DNA of 64,000 nucleotides from Anthopleura xanthogrammica. Lineage: Eukaryota > Cnidaria > Anthozoa > Actiniaria > Actiniidae. Under the pieces are notes generated by a model that worked only from the letters and a program-made list of their open reading frames with translations, searched no databases and was not told where the DNA came from. The translations under genes were made by a program, and so were the position numbers. Where the stretch lies: NCBI GenBank assembly GCA_964019055.1, contig OZ025222.1:755001-819000 (forward strand), written 5' to 3'. This document shows positions 23,201-35,734 of the stretch, piece by piece (position 1 is the stretch's first letter; every line of letters begins with the position of its first letter).

Positions 23201-26200
23201 CATTTCCTCTTGGATACACAAATGACTTTCAAAGATAAAACGTTTACTATTGCGTTTGCAAAATGTTCGTCTTTAATTCCGTGTTTTGCAAGCACATCCA
23301 GGATTCTGTGCTTGAAACAATCCAAAGATAGCCCTCCGCTCGACATCCACTTTTCAATAAAAAATGACACGATATCTACATTACAGTTATCCTTCAACTG
23401 CATGTATCGATTATCTCCTTCAAGAAGAAAACTTAATGATGACGGATATTCAAAGTCGACGTAAAAATGTGCTGTTCTGCCATAAATATCTTTACAACCA
23501 ACACTGTCAATCAATGAACGAACCATACTCTCGTTCTTACTTTGCTGGACGGCATAAAACAAAGCAGTCTTACCATCTTCATCACTAATCGTGATATCAC
23601 CACCAGCATCAATTAATGCATGAACCATACTCTCGTTACTTTGCTCGACGACATAAAACAAAGCAGTCTTCCCATGTTCATCAGTCATGTTGACATAAGC
23701 ACCAGCATCAATAAGTGCACGAACCATAGTCTCGTTTTTACTTTGCTTGATGGCATAAAACAAAGCAGTCTTACAATATTTATCCGTCATGTTGACATCA
23801 GAACCAGCATCAATCAGGGCACGAACCACACTTTCGTTGTTACTTTGCTGGACGGCATAAAACAAAGCAGTTTTACCATCTTCATCACTAATCGTGGTAT
23901 CACCACCAGCATCAATTAATGCATGAACCATACTCTCGTTACTTTGCTCGACGACATAAAACAAAGCAGTCTTCCCATGTTCATCAGTCATGTTGACATA
24001 AGCACCAGCATCGATAAGTGCACGAAGCATAGTTTCGTTTTTACTTTGCTTGATGGCATAAAACAAAAAAAGTCTTACAATATTTATCCGTCATGTTGAC
24101 ATCAGAACCAGCATCAATCAGGGCACGAACAACACTCCCGTTGTTACTCTGCTGGACGGCATAAAACAAAGCAGTCCTCCAATGTTCATCAGTCATGTTG
24201 ACATCAACACCAGCATCAACAAGTGCACGAACCACACTCTCGTTTTTACTTTGCTTAACGGCATGAAACAAAGCAGTCTCCCCATGTTCATCAGACGTCA
24301 TGTTAGCATCAGCACCAGCATGAATCAGTGCACGAACCACACTCTCGTTGTTACTTTGCTTGACAGCATAAAACAAAGCAGTCTTCCCATATGTATCAGC
24401 CATGTTTACTTCAGCACCAGCATCAATCAGGGCACGAATCACACTCTCGTTGTTACTCTGCTGGACGGCACAAAACAAAGCAGTCCCCCAATCTTTATAT
24501 GTCATGTTGACATCAGCACCAGCATCAATAAGAGTACGAACCACACTTTCGTCGTTACTTTCAAAGGCGGCATAAAACAAAGCAGTCACCCCATCTTTAT
24601 CAGCCATGTTGACATCAGCACCAGCATCAATCAGGGCACGAGCCACACTCTCGTTGTTACTCTGCTGGACGGCATAAAACAAAGCAGTCCACTCATATTT
24701 ATCAGTCATGTTGACATCAGCACCAGCATCAATCAATGCACGAACTAAACTTTCGCTCTGGCTTTGCCGGGCAGCATAAAATAAAGCAGTCTTCCCATAT
24801 GCATCAGCCATGTTTACTTCAGCACCAGCATCAATCAATGCACGAACCATACTCTCGTTACTTTGCTTAACGGCATAAAACAAAGCAGTCTTCCCATATT
24901 TATCAGTCATGTTGACATCAGCACCAGCATCAATCAATGCACGAACCAAACTTTCGCTATGACTTTGCCGGGCGGCATAAAATAAAGTAGTCTTCCCATA
25001 TTTATCAGCCATGTTTACTTCAGCACCAGCATCAATCAGGGCACGAACCACACTCTCGTTGTTACTTTGCTGGACGGCATAAAACAAAGCAGTCTTCCCC
25101 TTTTTATCAGTCATGTTGACATCAGCACAAAAATCAATCAATGCACGAACCACACTCTCGTTGTTACTTTGCTGGACGGCATAGGACAAAGCAGTGTTCC
25201 CATCATTATAAGTTATGTTGACATAAGCACCAGCATCAATCAATGTACAAACCACACTCTCGTTGTTACTCTGCTGGACGGCATAAAACAAAGGAGTCTT
25301 CCAAAATTTATCTGTCATGTTGACATCTGCACCAGCATCAATCAGGGCACGAACCACACTCTCGTTAATTTGCTGAGCGGCATAAAACAAAGCTGTCCTC
25401 TTATGTTCATCAGTCATGTTGACATCAGCACCAGTAGCAATAAGTGCACGAACCACACTCTCGTTGTTACTCTGCTGGACGGCATGAAACAAAGTAGTCC
25501 ACCCATCTTTATCAGTCATGTTGACATCAGCACCAGCATCTATCAGGGCACGAGCCACACTCTCGTTGTTACTCTGCTGGATGGCATAAAACAGAGCAGT
25601 CCTGCCATCTTTATCAGTCTTGTTGATATCAGCATCATCATTAATCAATGTACAAACCACACTCTCGTTTTTAATCTGCTTGACGGCATAAAACAAAGCA
25701 GTCCTGCCATCTTTATCAGTCCTTTTGATATCAGCACCAGCATCAATCAGGGCACGAGCCACACTCTCGTTGTTACTGTGCTTGACGGCATAAAACAAAA
25801 CAGTCCTGCCATCTTTATCAGTCATGTTGACATCAGCACCAGCATCTATCAGGGCACGAGCCACACTCTCGTTGTTACTGTGCTGGATGGCATAAAACAG
25901 AGCAGTCCTGCCATCTTTATCAGTCTTGTTGACATCAGCACCAGCATCTATCAGGGCACGAGCCACACTCTCGTTGTTACTCTGCTGGATGGCATAAAAC
26001 AGAGCAGTCCTGCCATCTTTATCAGTCTTGTTGATATCAGCATCATCATTAATCAATGTACAAACCACACTCTCGTTTTTAATCTGCTTGACGGCATAAA
26101 ACAAAGCAGTCCTGCCATCTTTATCAGTCCTTTTGATATCAGCACCAGCATCAATCAGGGCACGAGCCACACTCTCGTTGTTACTGTGCTTGACGGCATA

Positions 26201-29200
26201 AAACAAAACAGTCCTGCCATCTTTATCAGTCATGTTGACATCAGCACCAGCATCTATCAGGGCACGAGCCACACTCTCATTGTTACTCTGCTGGATGGCA
26301 TAAAACAGAGCAGTCCTGCCATCTTTATCAGTCTTGTTGACATCAGCACCAGCATCTATCAGGGCACGAGCCACACTCTCGTTGTTACTCTGCTGGATGG
26401 CATAAAACAGAGCAGTCCTGCCATCTTTATCAGTCTTGTTGACATCAGCACCAGCATCTATCAGGGCACGAGCCACACTCTCGTTGTTACTCTGCTGGAT
26501 GGCATAAAACAGAGCAGTCCTGCCATCTTTATCAGTCTTGTTGATATCAGCATCATCATCAATCAGGGCACGAACCACACTCTCGTTGTTACTCTGCTTA
26601 ACGGCATCAAACAAAGGAGTCTTCCAAAATTTATCTTTCATGTTGACATCAGCGTCAGCATCAATCAGGGCACGAACCACACTCTCGTTGTTACTGTGCT
26701 TGACGGCATAAAACAAAGCAGTCCTGCCATATTCATCAATCTTGTTGACATCAGCACCAGCATCAATCAGGGCACGAGCCACACTCTCGTTGTTACTGTG
26801 CTTGACGGCAGAAAACAAAGCAGTGTTCCCATCTTTATCAGTCTTGTTGACATCAGCACCAGCATCAATCAGGGCACGAACCACACTCTCGTTGTTACTC
26901 TGCTTAACGGCATCAAACAAAGGAGTCTTCCAAAATTTATCTTTCATGTTGACATCAGCGTCAGCATCAATCAGGGCACGAACCACACTCTCGTTGTTAC
27001 TGTGCTTGACGGCATAAAACAAAGCAGTCCTGCCATATTCATCAATCTTGTTGACACCAGCATCATCATTAATCAATGTACAAACCACACTCTCGTTTTT
27101 AATCTGCTTGACGGCATAAAACAAAGCAGTCCTGCCATCTTTATCAGTCCTTTTGATATCAGCACCAGCATCAATCAGGGCACGAGCCACACTCTCGTTG
27201 TTACTGTGCTTGACGGCATAAAACAAAACAGTCCTGCCATCTTTATCAGTCATGTTGACATCAGCACCAGCATCTATCAGGGCACGAGCCACACTCTCGT
27301 TGTTACTGTGCTGGATGGCATAAAACAGAGCAGTCCTGCCATCTTTATCAGTCTTGTTGACATCAGCACCAGCATCTATCAGGGCACGAGCCACACTCTC
27401 GTTGTTACTCTGCTGGATGGCATAAAACAGAGCAGTCCTGCCATCTTTATCAGTCTTGTTGATATCAGCATCATCATTAATCAATGTACAAACCACACTC
27501 TCGTTTTTAATCTGCTTGACGGCATAAAACAAAGCAGTCCTGCCATCTTTATCAGTCCTTTTGATATCAGCACCAGCATCAATCAGGGCACGAGCCACAC
27601 TCTCGTTGTTACTGTGCTTGACGGCATAAAACAAAACAGTCCTGCCATCTTTATCAGTCATGTTGACATCAGCACCAGCATCTATCAGGGCACGAGCCAC
27701 ACTCTCGTTGTTACTCTGCTGGATGGCATAAAACAGAGCAGTCCTGCCATCTTTATCAGTCTTGTTGACATCAGCACCAGCATCTATCAGGGCACGAGCC
27801 ACACTCTCGTTGTTACTCTGCTGGATGGCATAAAACAGAGCAGTCCTGCCATCTTTATCAGTCTTGTTGACATCAGCACCAGCATCTATCAGGGCACGAG
27901 CCACACTCTCGTTGTTACTCTGCTGGATGGCATAAAACAGAGCAGTCCTGCCATCTTTATCAGTCTTGTTGATATCAGCATCATCATCAATCAGGGCACG
28001 AACCACACTCTCGTTATTACTGTGCTTGACGGCATAAAACAAAGCAGTCCTGCCATATTCATCAATCTTGTTGACATCAGCACCAGCATCAATCAGGGCA
28101 CGAACCACACTCTCGTTGTTACTCTGCTTAACGGCATCAAACAAAGGAGTCTTCCAAAATTTATCTTTCATGTTGACATCAGCGTCAGCATCAATCAGGG
28201 CACGAACCACACTCTCGTTGTTACTGTGCTTGACGGCAGAAAACAAAGCAGTGTTCCCATCTTTATCAGTCTCGTTGACATCAGCACCAGCATCAATCAG
28301 GGCACGAACCACACTCTCGTTGTTACTCTGCTTAACGGCATCAAACAAAGGAGTCTTCCAAAATTTATCTTTCATGTTGACATCAGCGTCAGCATCAATC
28401 AGGGCACGAACCACACTCTCGTTGTTACTGTGCTTGACGGCATAAAACAAAGCAGTCCTGCCATATTCATCAATCTTGTTGACACCAGCACCAGCATCAA
28501 TCAGGGCACGAGCCACACTCTCGTTGTTACTGTGCTTGACGGCATAAAACAAAGCAGTGTTCCCATCATTATAAGTTATGTTGACATAAGCACCAGCATC
28601 AATCAATGTACAAACCACACTCTCGTTGTTACTCTGCTGGACGGCATAAAACAAAGGAGTCTTCCAAAATTTATCTGTCATGTTGACATCAGCACCAGCA
28701 TCAATCAGGGCACGAGCCAGACTCTCGTGTTTACTTTGCTGGACGGCATAAGACAACGCAGTCCTCCTATATCCATCAGTCTTGTTGACATCAGCACCAG
28801 CATCAATCAATGTACAAACCACACTCTCGTTTTTTTGGAAGGCGGCACAAACCAAAGCAGTCCACCCAATTTCATCAGTCATGTTAACATCCGCACCAGC
28901 ATCAATCAATGTACGAACCACAATTTCGTTGTTACTTTGGCAGGCGGCATAAACCAAAGCAGTCCACCCAATTTCATCAGTCATCTTAACATCCGCACCA
29001 GCATCAATCAATGTACGAACCACAATTTCGTTGTTACTTTGGCAGGCGGCATAAACCAAAGCAGTCCACCCATCTCCATCAGTCATGTTGACATCAGCAC
29101 AATCATCAATCAGAGCACGAGCCACACTCTCGTTGTTACTCTGCTGGACGGCATAAAACAAAGGAGTCCTCCTATGTTCATCAGTCATGTTGACATCAGC

Positions 29201-31624
29201 ACCAGCATCAATCAGGGCACGAACCACACTCTCGTTAATTTGCTGAGCGGCATAAAACAAAGCTGTCCTCTTATGTTCATCAGTCATGTTGACATCAGCA
29301 CCAGTAGCAATAAGTGCACGAGCCACACTCTCGTTGTTACTGTGCTTGACGGCATAAAACAAAGCAGTCATCCCATATTCATCAATCTTGTTGACATCAG
29401 CACCAGCATCAATCAGAGCACGAGCCACACTCTCGTTGTTACTCTGCTGGACGGCATAAAACAAAGCAGTCCATCCATCTTCATCAGTCATGTTGACATC
29501 AACACAAGCATCAATAAGTGCACGAACCACACTTTCGTTTTCGCTTAGCGTAACGGCATAAAACAAAGCTGTCCTCTTATGTTCATCAGTCATGTTAATA
29601 TCAGCACCAGTAGCAATAAGTGCACGAACCACACTCTCGTTGTTACTGTGCTTGACGGCATAAAACAAAGCAGTCATCCCATATTCATCAATCTTGTTGA
29701 CATCAGCACCAGCATCAATCAGAGCACGAGCCACACTCTCGTTGTTACTCTGCTGGACGGCATAAAACAAAGCAGTCCATCCATCTTCATCAGTCATGTT
29801 GACATCAACACAAGCATCAATAAGTGCACGAACCACACTTTCGTTTTCGCTTAGCGTAACGGCATAAAACAAAGCTGTCCTCTTATGTTCATCAGTCATG
29901 TTAATATCAGCACCAGTAGCAATAAGTGCACGAACCACACTCTCGTTGTTACTGTGCTTGACGGCATAAAACAAAGCAGTCATCCCATATTCATCAATCT
30001 TGTTGACATCAGCACCAGCATCAATCAGAGCACGAGCCACACTCTCGTTGTTACTCTGCTGGACGGCATAAAACAAAGCAGTCCATCCATCTTCATCAGT
30101 CATGTTGACATCAACACAAGCATCAATAAGTGCACGAACCACACTTTCGTTTTCGCTTAGCGTAACGGCATAAAACAAAGCTGTCCTCTTATGTTCATCA
30201 GTCATGTTAATATCAGCACCAGTAGCAATAAGTGCACGAACCACACTCTCGTTGTTACTGTGCTTGACGGCATAAAACAAAGCAGTCATCCCATATTCAT
30301 CAATCTTGTTGACATCAGCACCAGCATCAATCAGAGCACGAGCCACACTCTCGTTGTTACTCTGCTGGACGGCATAAAACAAAGCAGTCCATCCATCTTC
30401 ATCAGTCATGTTGACATCAACACAAGCATCAATAAGTGCACGAACCACACTTTCGTTTTCGCTTAGCGTAACGGCATAAAACAAAGCTGTCCTCTTATGT
30501 TCATCAGTCATGTTAATATCAGCACCAGTAGCAATAAGTGCACGAACCACACTCTCGTTGTTACTGTGCTTGACGGCATAAAACAAAGCAGTCATCCCAT
30601 ATTCATCAATCTTGTTGACATCAGCACCAGCATCAATCAGAGCACGAGCCACACTCTCGTTGTTACTCTGCTGGACGGCATAAAACAAAGCAGTCCATCC
30701 ATCTTCATCAGTCATGTTGACATCAACACAAGCATCAATAAGTGCACGAACCACACTTTCGTTTTCGCTTAGCGTAACGGCATAAAACAAAGCTGTCCTC
30801 TTATGTTCATCAGTCATGTTAATATCAGCACCAGTAGCAATAAGTGCACGAACCACACTCTCGTTGTTACTGTGCTTGACGGCATAAAACAAAGCAGTCA
30901 TCCCATATTCATCAATCTTGTTGACATCAGCACCAGCATCAATCAGAGCACGAGCCACACTCTCGTTGTTACTCTGCTGGACGGCATAAAACAAAGCAGT
31001 CCATCCATCTTCATCAGTCATGTTGACATCAACACAAGCATCAATAAGTGCACGAACCACACTTTCGTTTTCGCTTAGCGTAACGGCATAAAACAAAGCT
31101 GTCCTCTTATGTTCATCAGTCATGTTAATATCAGCACCAGTAGCAATAAGTGCATGAACCACACTCTCGTTAGTGTTACTCTGCTGGACGGCATAAAACA
31201 AAGCTGTCCTCTTATGTTCATCAGTCATGTTAACATCAGCACCAGCATCAATCAATGTACGAACCACACTCTCGTTGTTACTGTGCTTGACGGCATAAAA
31301 CAAAGCAGTCCTGCCATATTCATCAATCTTGTTGACATCAGCACCAGCATCAATCAGGGCACGAACCACACTCACGTTGTTACTCTGCCTAACGGCATAA
31401 AACAAAGCAGTCTTCCCATCTTGATAAGCTATTTTGACATCAGCGCCAGCATCAATCAGGGCATGAACCACACTCTCGTTGTTACTTTGCTGGACGGCAT
31501 AAAACAAATTCGCCTGCGGGTTGTCATCATTTTCATTGCTCGAACTGGGAAGATCAGACATTCTTCGATAAAGAGATAAGATATAACGATTTGTGACGGT
31601 GACGACTATGTCTAAGATTGTCAT
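20206..31624 (-). CDS. Giant ankyrin-repeat / kinase / KEN ribonuclease protein, RNase L- and IRE1-like (one frameshift)
   Basis: Open from ATG 31624 to the stop at 20206-20208 with no intron. The first frame runs to 24041. One extra base in caaaaaaag (about 24064-24072; sister repeats read caaagcag) shifts to the frame running 24066-20206. Corrected length is about 3,805 residues. An N-terminal leader with a second Met (MSDLPSSSNENDD, 31561) precedes about 73-78 ankyrin repeats of 34 residues, core TALFYAVQQSNNESVVRALI then DAGADVNMTD. Diverged ankyrin repeats, a charged linker (RRKDESSKNEEEEKEES) and one more repeat (GVNIRVRDSSGESCLDIA) follow. The kinase has GSGSFG (about 21440), VAIK, HRDLKPGN (about 21110), DFGLSRR and GTRCWMAQELL. 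The KEN domain (about 20205-20470) has KKYDTSSAVELVRFIRN, EH, then YFPDLVMEVYKAV, keeping the Arg and His that match RNase L catalytic residues. RNase L and IRE1 dimerise through kinase and KEN and cut RNA. The ankyrin ligand here is unknown. Confidence 0.9.
25630..28485 (-). repeat. 1,428-bp block duplicated in tandem within the ankyrin array
   Basis: Marker variants recur at exactly 1,428 bp (14 x 102). The catcatcatt variant at 25633 recurs at 27061, the one at 26041 recurs at 27469, and catcatcatc at 26551 recurs at 27979. A sub-period of 408 bp (4 x 102) is also visible (25633 to 26041). The codons stay in frame throughout. Confidence 0.85.
29270..31105 (-). repeat. 306-bp unit (three ankyrin repeats) repeated five to six times without change
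   Basis: Positions 29579, 29885, 30191, 30497 and 30803 start copies exactly 306 bp apart. Their translations are identical in both orientations. A further copy, altered at its left end, precedes them. Each unit encodes three 34-residue ankyrin repeats with the variants TLSENESVVRALIDACV, GWTALFYAVQQSNNESVAR and GMTALFYAVKHSNNESVVR. Confidence 0.95.
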
Positions 31625-31709
31625 GTTGGAAATATTGTTTATTTAATATTGGTGAAGAATTCGTTGTGTTAACTTTTCAAAATGCAGTCAAAATTATTTC
31701 CCCCCTGTA

Positions 31710-31885
31710 ATAAGCCAATTCACAGTTTAAGAATCGTTATCAGTGCGCATGCGATTTTATCCCGAATTTCTCACCTTCTTTTGTTTAATTAAAAACAAAA
31801 GAAGGTTTAAACAAAAGAAGGTGAGAAATTCGGGATAAAATCGCATGCGCACTGATAACGATTCTTAAACTGTGAATTGGCTTAT
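31710..31885. mobile_element. Foldback MITE (copy 2 of the pair), upstream of the giant gene
   Basis: Starts taagccaattcacagtttaa and ends with its complement. The arms share cagtgcgcatgcgattttat and gaatttctcaccttcttttg. It belongs to the same family as 16820-16993. It sits 86 bp upstream of the first ATG of the ankyrin-kinase-KEN gene, so it probably overlaps its promoter or 5' UTR. Confidence 0.9.
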
Positions 31886-32524
31886 TTGAACACGAACAAA
31901 ATCTATCATATTTATCGTAAAATAATTTAGCGCAGCAATTGTTAACCAACTTTCACACCAGTTACACAGCCCTTTGTAAATGTTTGTTTGACTTCTGCTT
32001 TCTTCTATGAAAATTGCTCATAATTCTGAAACACTTGGATTGGCTCCAAATCTCGTAGCGAGACACGAAACAGCAACAAGAACTTACAAGCAATAATTGA
32101 TGAGCTAACTACAAAAATTAATTTCAATATATTCTTATATATAAATACACATGCCTTCGGGAATCGTCTTTAAGTAATACGCAGAGTAATACGATAACTG
32201 TTTATGTTGCAAGCTGATCGACATTGAAATTGTAGCTTCATTCACTAGTAAAGGTCAGCCGTTGGTGACCAACGTGCTAGTGACCAATCACAAATCGTGT
32301 TAGAATCGAACAAGTCGAGAGCCAATCAGAAATCGCTTCATATAACCATGCTAGTCCGCTTGGGGTCGGAACAAGCTTTTGGGCGCTATTTCGCAGACTG
32401 AGACTATTTTCAAACTATATGAAATCAGTCTTATCCTTTCCTTTAAAAAAAAACGAAAGGAAGGCATATAGGTCTCGCAGTGAAAGAGTTAATGAATTCA
32501 TCGAAGTCCACCTTTTAACTATTT

Positions 32525-32708
32525 AACAGTCGTAAAACTTACGTCAAAGAAGCGCAGTTTAGGGTATCTATATTCGTGTACAATAATCATGCTTACCTGT
32601 GCCTTTATCGATGTGTTGGCGCTTCCAGCCTCCGATTGCCTTTTTACATTACATATGTATTAGCACCGCTGTCACTGTCCTAGTAATGGTACAGAGACAG
32701 AGATTACA
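32525..32708. repeat. Duplicated fragment, left half (continues at 35784-35880)
   Basis: Matches 37445-37690, with shared runs tcaaagaagcgcagtt, tattcgtgtacaataatcat, gcctttatcgatgtgt and tgtcctagtaatggtacaga. This copy is split by a retrotransposon and has a deletion after gatgtgt relative to the second copy. Confidence 0.8.
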
Positions 32709-32940
32709 ATTGTACAATTGATACCAACACAGAGATCCCTCAACTGACAGAGTCACAAGTGTTTCGATCTCTCTCTACAGTAAAACAAACTGCTACTGGT
32801 CCAGATAATATACCGTATTGGATCTGGAAAGACTTTGCCGATCTACTTTCTCCGGTGATTCTCAAGTGCTGGAACCAATCACTGCAATCGAGTACATGGC
32901 CCGACAAATGGAAGGAGTCAAACATCAACCCTCTCCCTAA

Positions 32941-33210
32941 AGGCGCGATTACACGGTGCAATTTTCTCTGCAACTTGTCTTGCAACGGTGTTGCAAGACA
33001 AGTTGCACGAAGTATTGCACCGTGTAACCTACAGTGCAATTTGAAAAATGTTGCGAGACAAGTTGCGGCAATCGTTGCGAAAAGTAGAATTCGTTTCTAC
33101 TTTCGGCAACGATTGCGTCTCCGTTGCACCGTGTAAACGCTCTCGCAACTGGTCTCGCAACGCCGTTGCGAGACAAGTTACAGAGAAAATTGCACCGTGT
33201 AATCGCGCCT
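32941..33210. mobile_element. 270-bp MITE with TAA target duplication, nested in the retrotransposon
   Basis: It begins aggcgcgattacacggtgca and ends with the reverse complement. Internal cgttgcgagacaagttgc repeats occur in both orientations. TAA lies on both sides (32938-32940 and 33211-33213). Removing the element plus one TAA restores the reverse transcriptase frame across LPK-EDIP. A 3-bp TAA duplication suits the PIF/Harbinger group. Confidence 0.85.
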
Positions 33211-34074
33211 TAAGGAGGATATTCCAACAGAGGACTCCCACTGCAGAGGAATAAATATCACTCCAGTAATTGCTAGACTTTTTGAGAAAACTGTTTATAG
33301 ATCACATTCTATTGATAGTTTTGAAAAACATATTAGCAATACTTAGTTTGCGTATCGTAGAGGGGGCAGTTGTACCTATGCTTTAGTTAAATTTCAACAT
33401 AGTGTTATGAGTGCTTTGGATAATCCAGAATGCCGAGCAGTCAGAGTTTTTAGTATGGTCTTTTCCAAGGCATTCAACGTAGTTAAGCATAAAGATCTCT
33501 CGGATAAATTAAAGTTGTTAGATGTAAATCCCTATTTAACTAATTGGTACCATAGTTTTCTACACAATCGTAAGCAACGAGTGATATGTAACAGCCATGT
33601 AGCTGACTGGAAGAACGTCAATAGAGGTACTGACAACTCAGGGTAGCGTAAGTGGCCCTTATTTATTCAGTGTTTTCATAAATGATCTTGACATCACAGA
33701 TGACAAGGGAAATACAGTAATCATAAAATATGCTGATGATTCTACTATAATTTCACCAGTAACGCTAAAGAGTAATGTGATAATAGATAATTCAGCAATG
33801 TACGTTAAGACATTTTTAGACTGGACCAGTATCAATGGAATGAAATGTAACCCATCTAAATGCAAGAAATTATATTTAGGAAGAAACACAGTGTAAGTTT
33901 ATACTCAGATATCACAAATTCCACAAACTTTTAATCTTAAATTATTAGGCATTACGTTTCAATCTGACAGTAGATTTAATATACACGTTAAAGAAATACT
34001 TAGTAGTATCAACAAAGGGTTATTTGTTATAAGAAGTCTTAGAAGAGAAGGCTATTAAAAATAAAGACTTTTGA

Positions 34075-35290
34075 AATGTTTTTCCTTGAGTAATACTTGA
34101 GTTTACGCAGGCATACATATTGCGTTATTATGCGATGGGCTAGTTCCTTTTTCAACACCCTAAAAGATACCAGAAAGTGCTGATTTGCTAGACCTCAAAT
34201 TTAAGACCCTAAAAAATACCAAATTGCTGATTTTTACCCCTAAGAGATACGATGAGCATACCCGATACTTTACCTCCCGGACGCTTTTGAAAAACCTTTC
34301 ATTGTAAACATCAATGCTTTGTTATTTACATTTGCTTTGTTTTTTCATGTTCTGTTTTTTCGTGTGTCATAATGACAATGCAGCGCTTTCGGAAGGTACA
34401 AACCTCTGAAAGAGAAAGCTTTAGTAGATTCGGTACCTTCGAGTACCAAATATTCTTCAAAGTGGGCCCATAACATTTTTGAGGATTGGAGTCAAACAAG
34501 ATCATGCAAGACCCTTCAAAAGAGATTATTCCATGGCAGGTTGAAGATATCTTTCAGTTATACAAAAACTTAACACACAGTCACTCGATTTCTGGCTGGT
34601 GATGTTCATTCATGATCAAGAAATCGCGAAACAAAATGGTGAGCTTTATCCGCTGAAGAGCTTGACGTATCTCATATTTTGATTTAAACTTTTATTTTTC
34701 ACGCGATATTTTATCGTAAATACACATTTCATGTTTTGACGATATTTTGTCGTTTTTTTTTTTTTTTCGAATAGTAGTTCAAGATTATGGAACTTTTTCC
34801 AATACAGAAACAATGGTAATTAGAATATGAACGCTGTTATCAATCAGCCAATCTATAGGCCGAAACTATATTTTCAATGTTTCTAGTTGAGAAAAACGCT
34901 AGTTATAAGTAAATCTAGATAAAAAGTCGTACACATTTGTTTGATATTAGTAAATCTATTTCCTCCGCTATGGATTGTCTTTAATTGTCTTTATTTTATT
35001 TCATTCTATTTTTTAGGTATAGAGGTTCATAAGAGAGGGCCGTTTTGAGCTGATTTCGGGAGAGTGCAGGTTTGATTAATAATTCATATACGTGCTGATA
35101 CAATGCATTTGTCTTTGATGAATTGTTGTAGATATTGAACTGTTTAATAAACATGAGTGTTTTAACATGAGTGTTATTAATCAGCCCCGCACTCCCCTGA
35201 GATATTCAAAACCGCCCCCAACTTTTAGTTTGATGGACCTTTATCCTAGTATAAATTATACGTCACGTGTTTAGTTTGGGCGACACGATT
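34075..35290. mobile_element. Unidentified insertion inside the retrotransposon, with a foldback at about 35010-35250
   Basis: It separates the segment ending IRSLRREGY from the C-terminal segment starting near 35300, so it is foreign or a replaced region. It has two near-copies of ccctaaa-agataccaaa...gctgattt (34150-34250). A large inverted repeat pairs gagggccgttttgagctgat with the complement near 35200 (gatattcaaaaccgcccc). No coding potential. Confidence 0.5.
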
Positions 35291-35734
35291 GGTTCTTAGC
35301 CTTATTGAATATTAATGATTTTAGAATTAAATCTATTATCATGCCTAAGTTAAGTCATGGGCTTACAGTATATGGTTCTTCAGCTCCCGAATTAACAAAA
35401 GTTCAAAACTTTTTAGATAGGTGTCATAAGCGTAGATATATTCTAGCACGCATAAATATTCAAAGTTTAATAACTGATATGGATACAAAATTGTTTCATT
35501 CAATCAAGGACAAAAAAGACCATTCGTTAACTAATATTCTTCCTAGAATTAATCATACAAGATACAATCTTAGAAAACATAGCACTTTTAAAGTTAATAC
35601 AGAGCGGTTTAACGCAAATTTTAGAAATAGATTAGCCTTTAATAATTTAAGAATTTGACTTATTATAATTTTCATAGTTTTTAGTTGAACAATAATTGTA
35701 AATATAGATATGTATTTTATTTGTATAATAAAGA

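Noticed and set aside
25067..29548. 1,493-codon plus-strand frame and the 91-codon plus-strand frames at 29579-31078 as genes
   Set aside because: They are mirror images of the ankyrin array. The residues form no known fold, and openness follows from the 102-bp unit lacking a stop in that frame.
32949..33254. Overlapping short Arg/Cys-rich frames on both strands
   Set aside because: They lie within the 270-bp MITE and reflect its inverted repeats.
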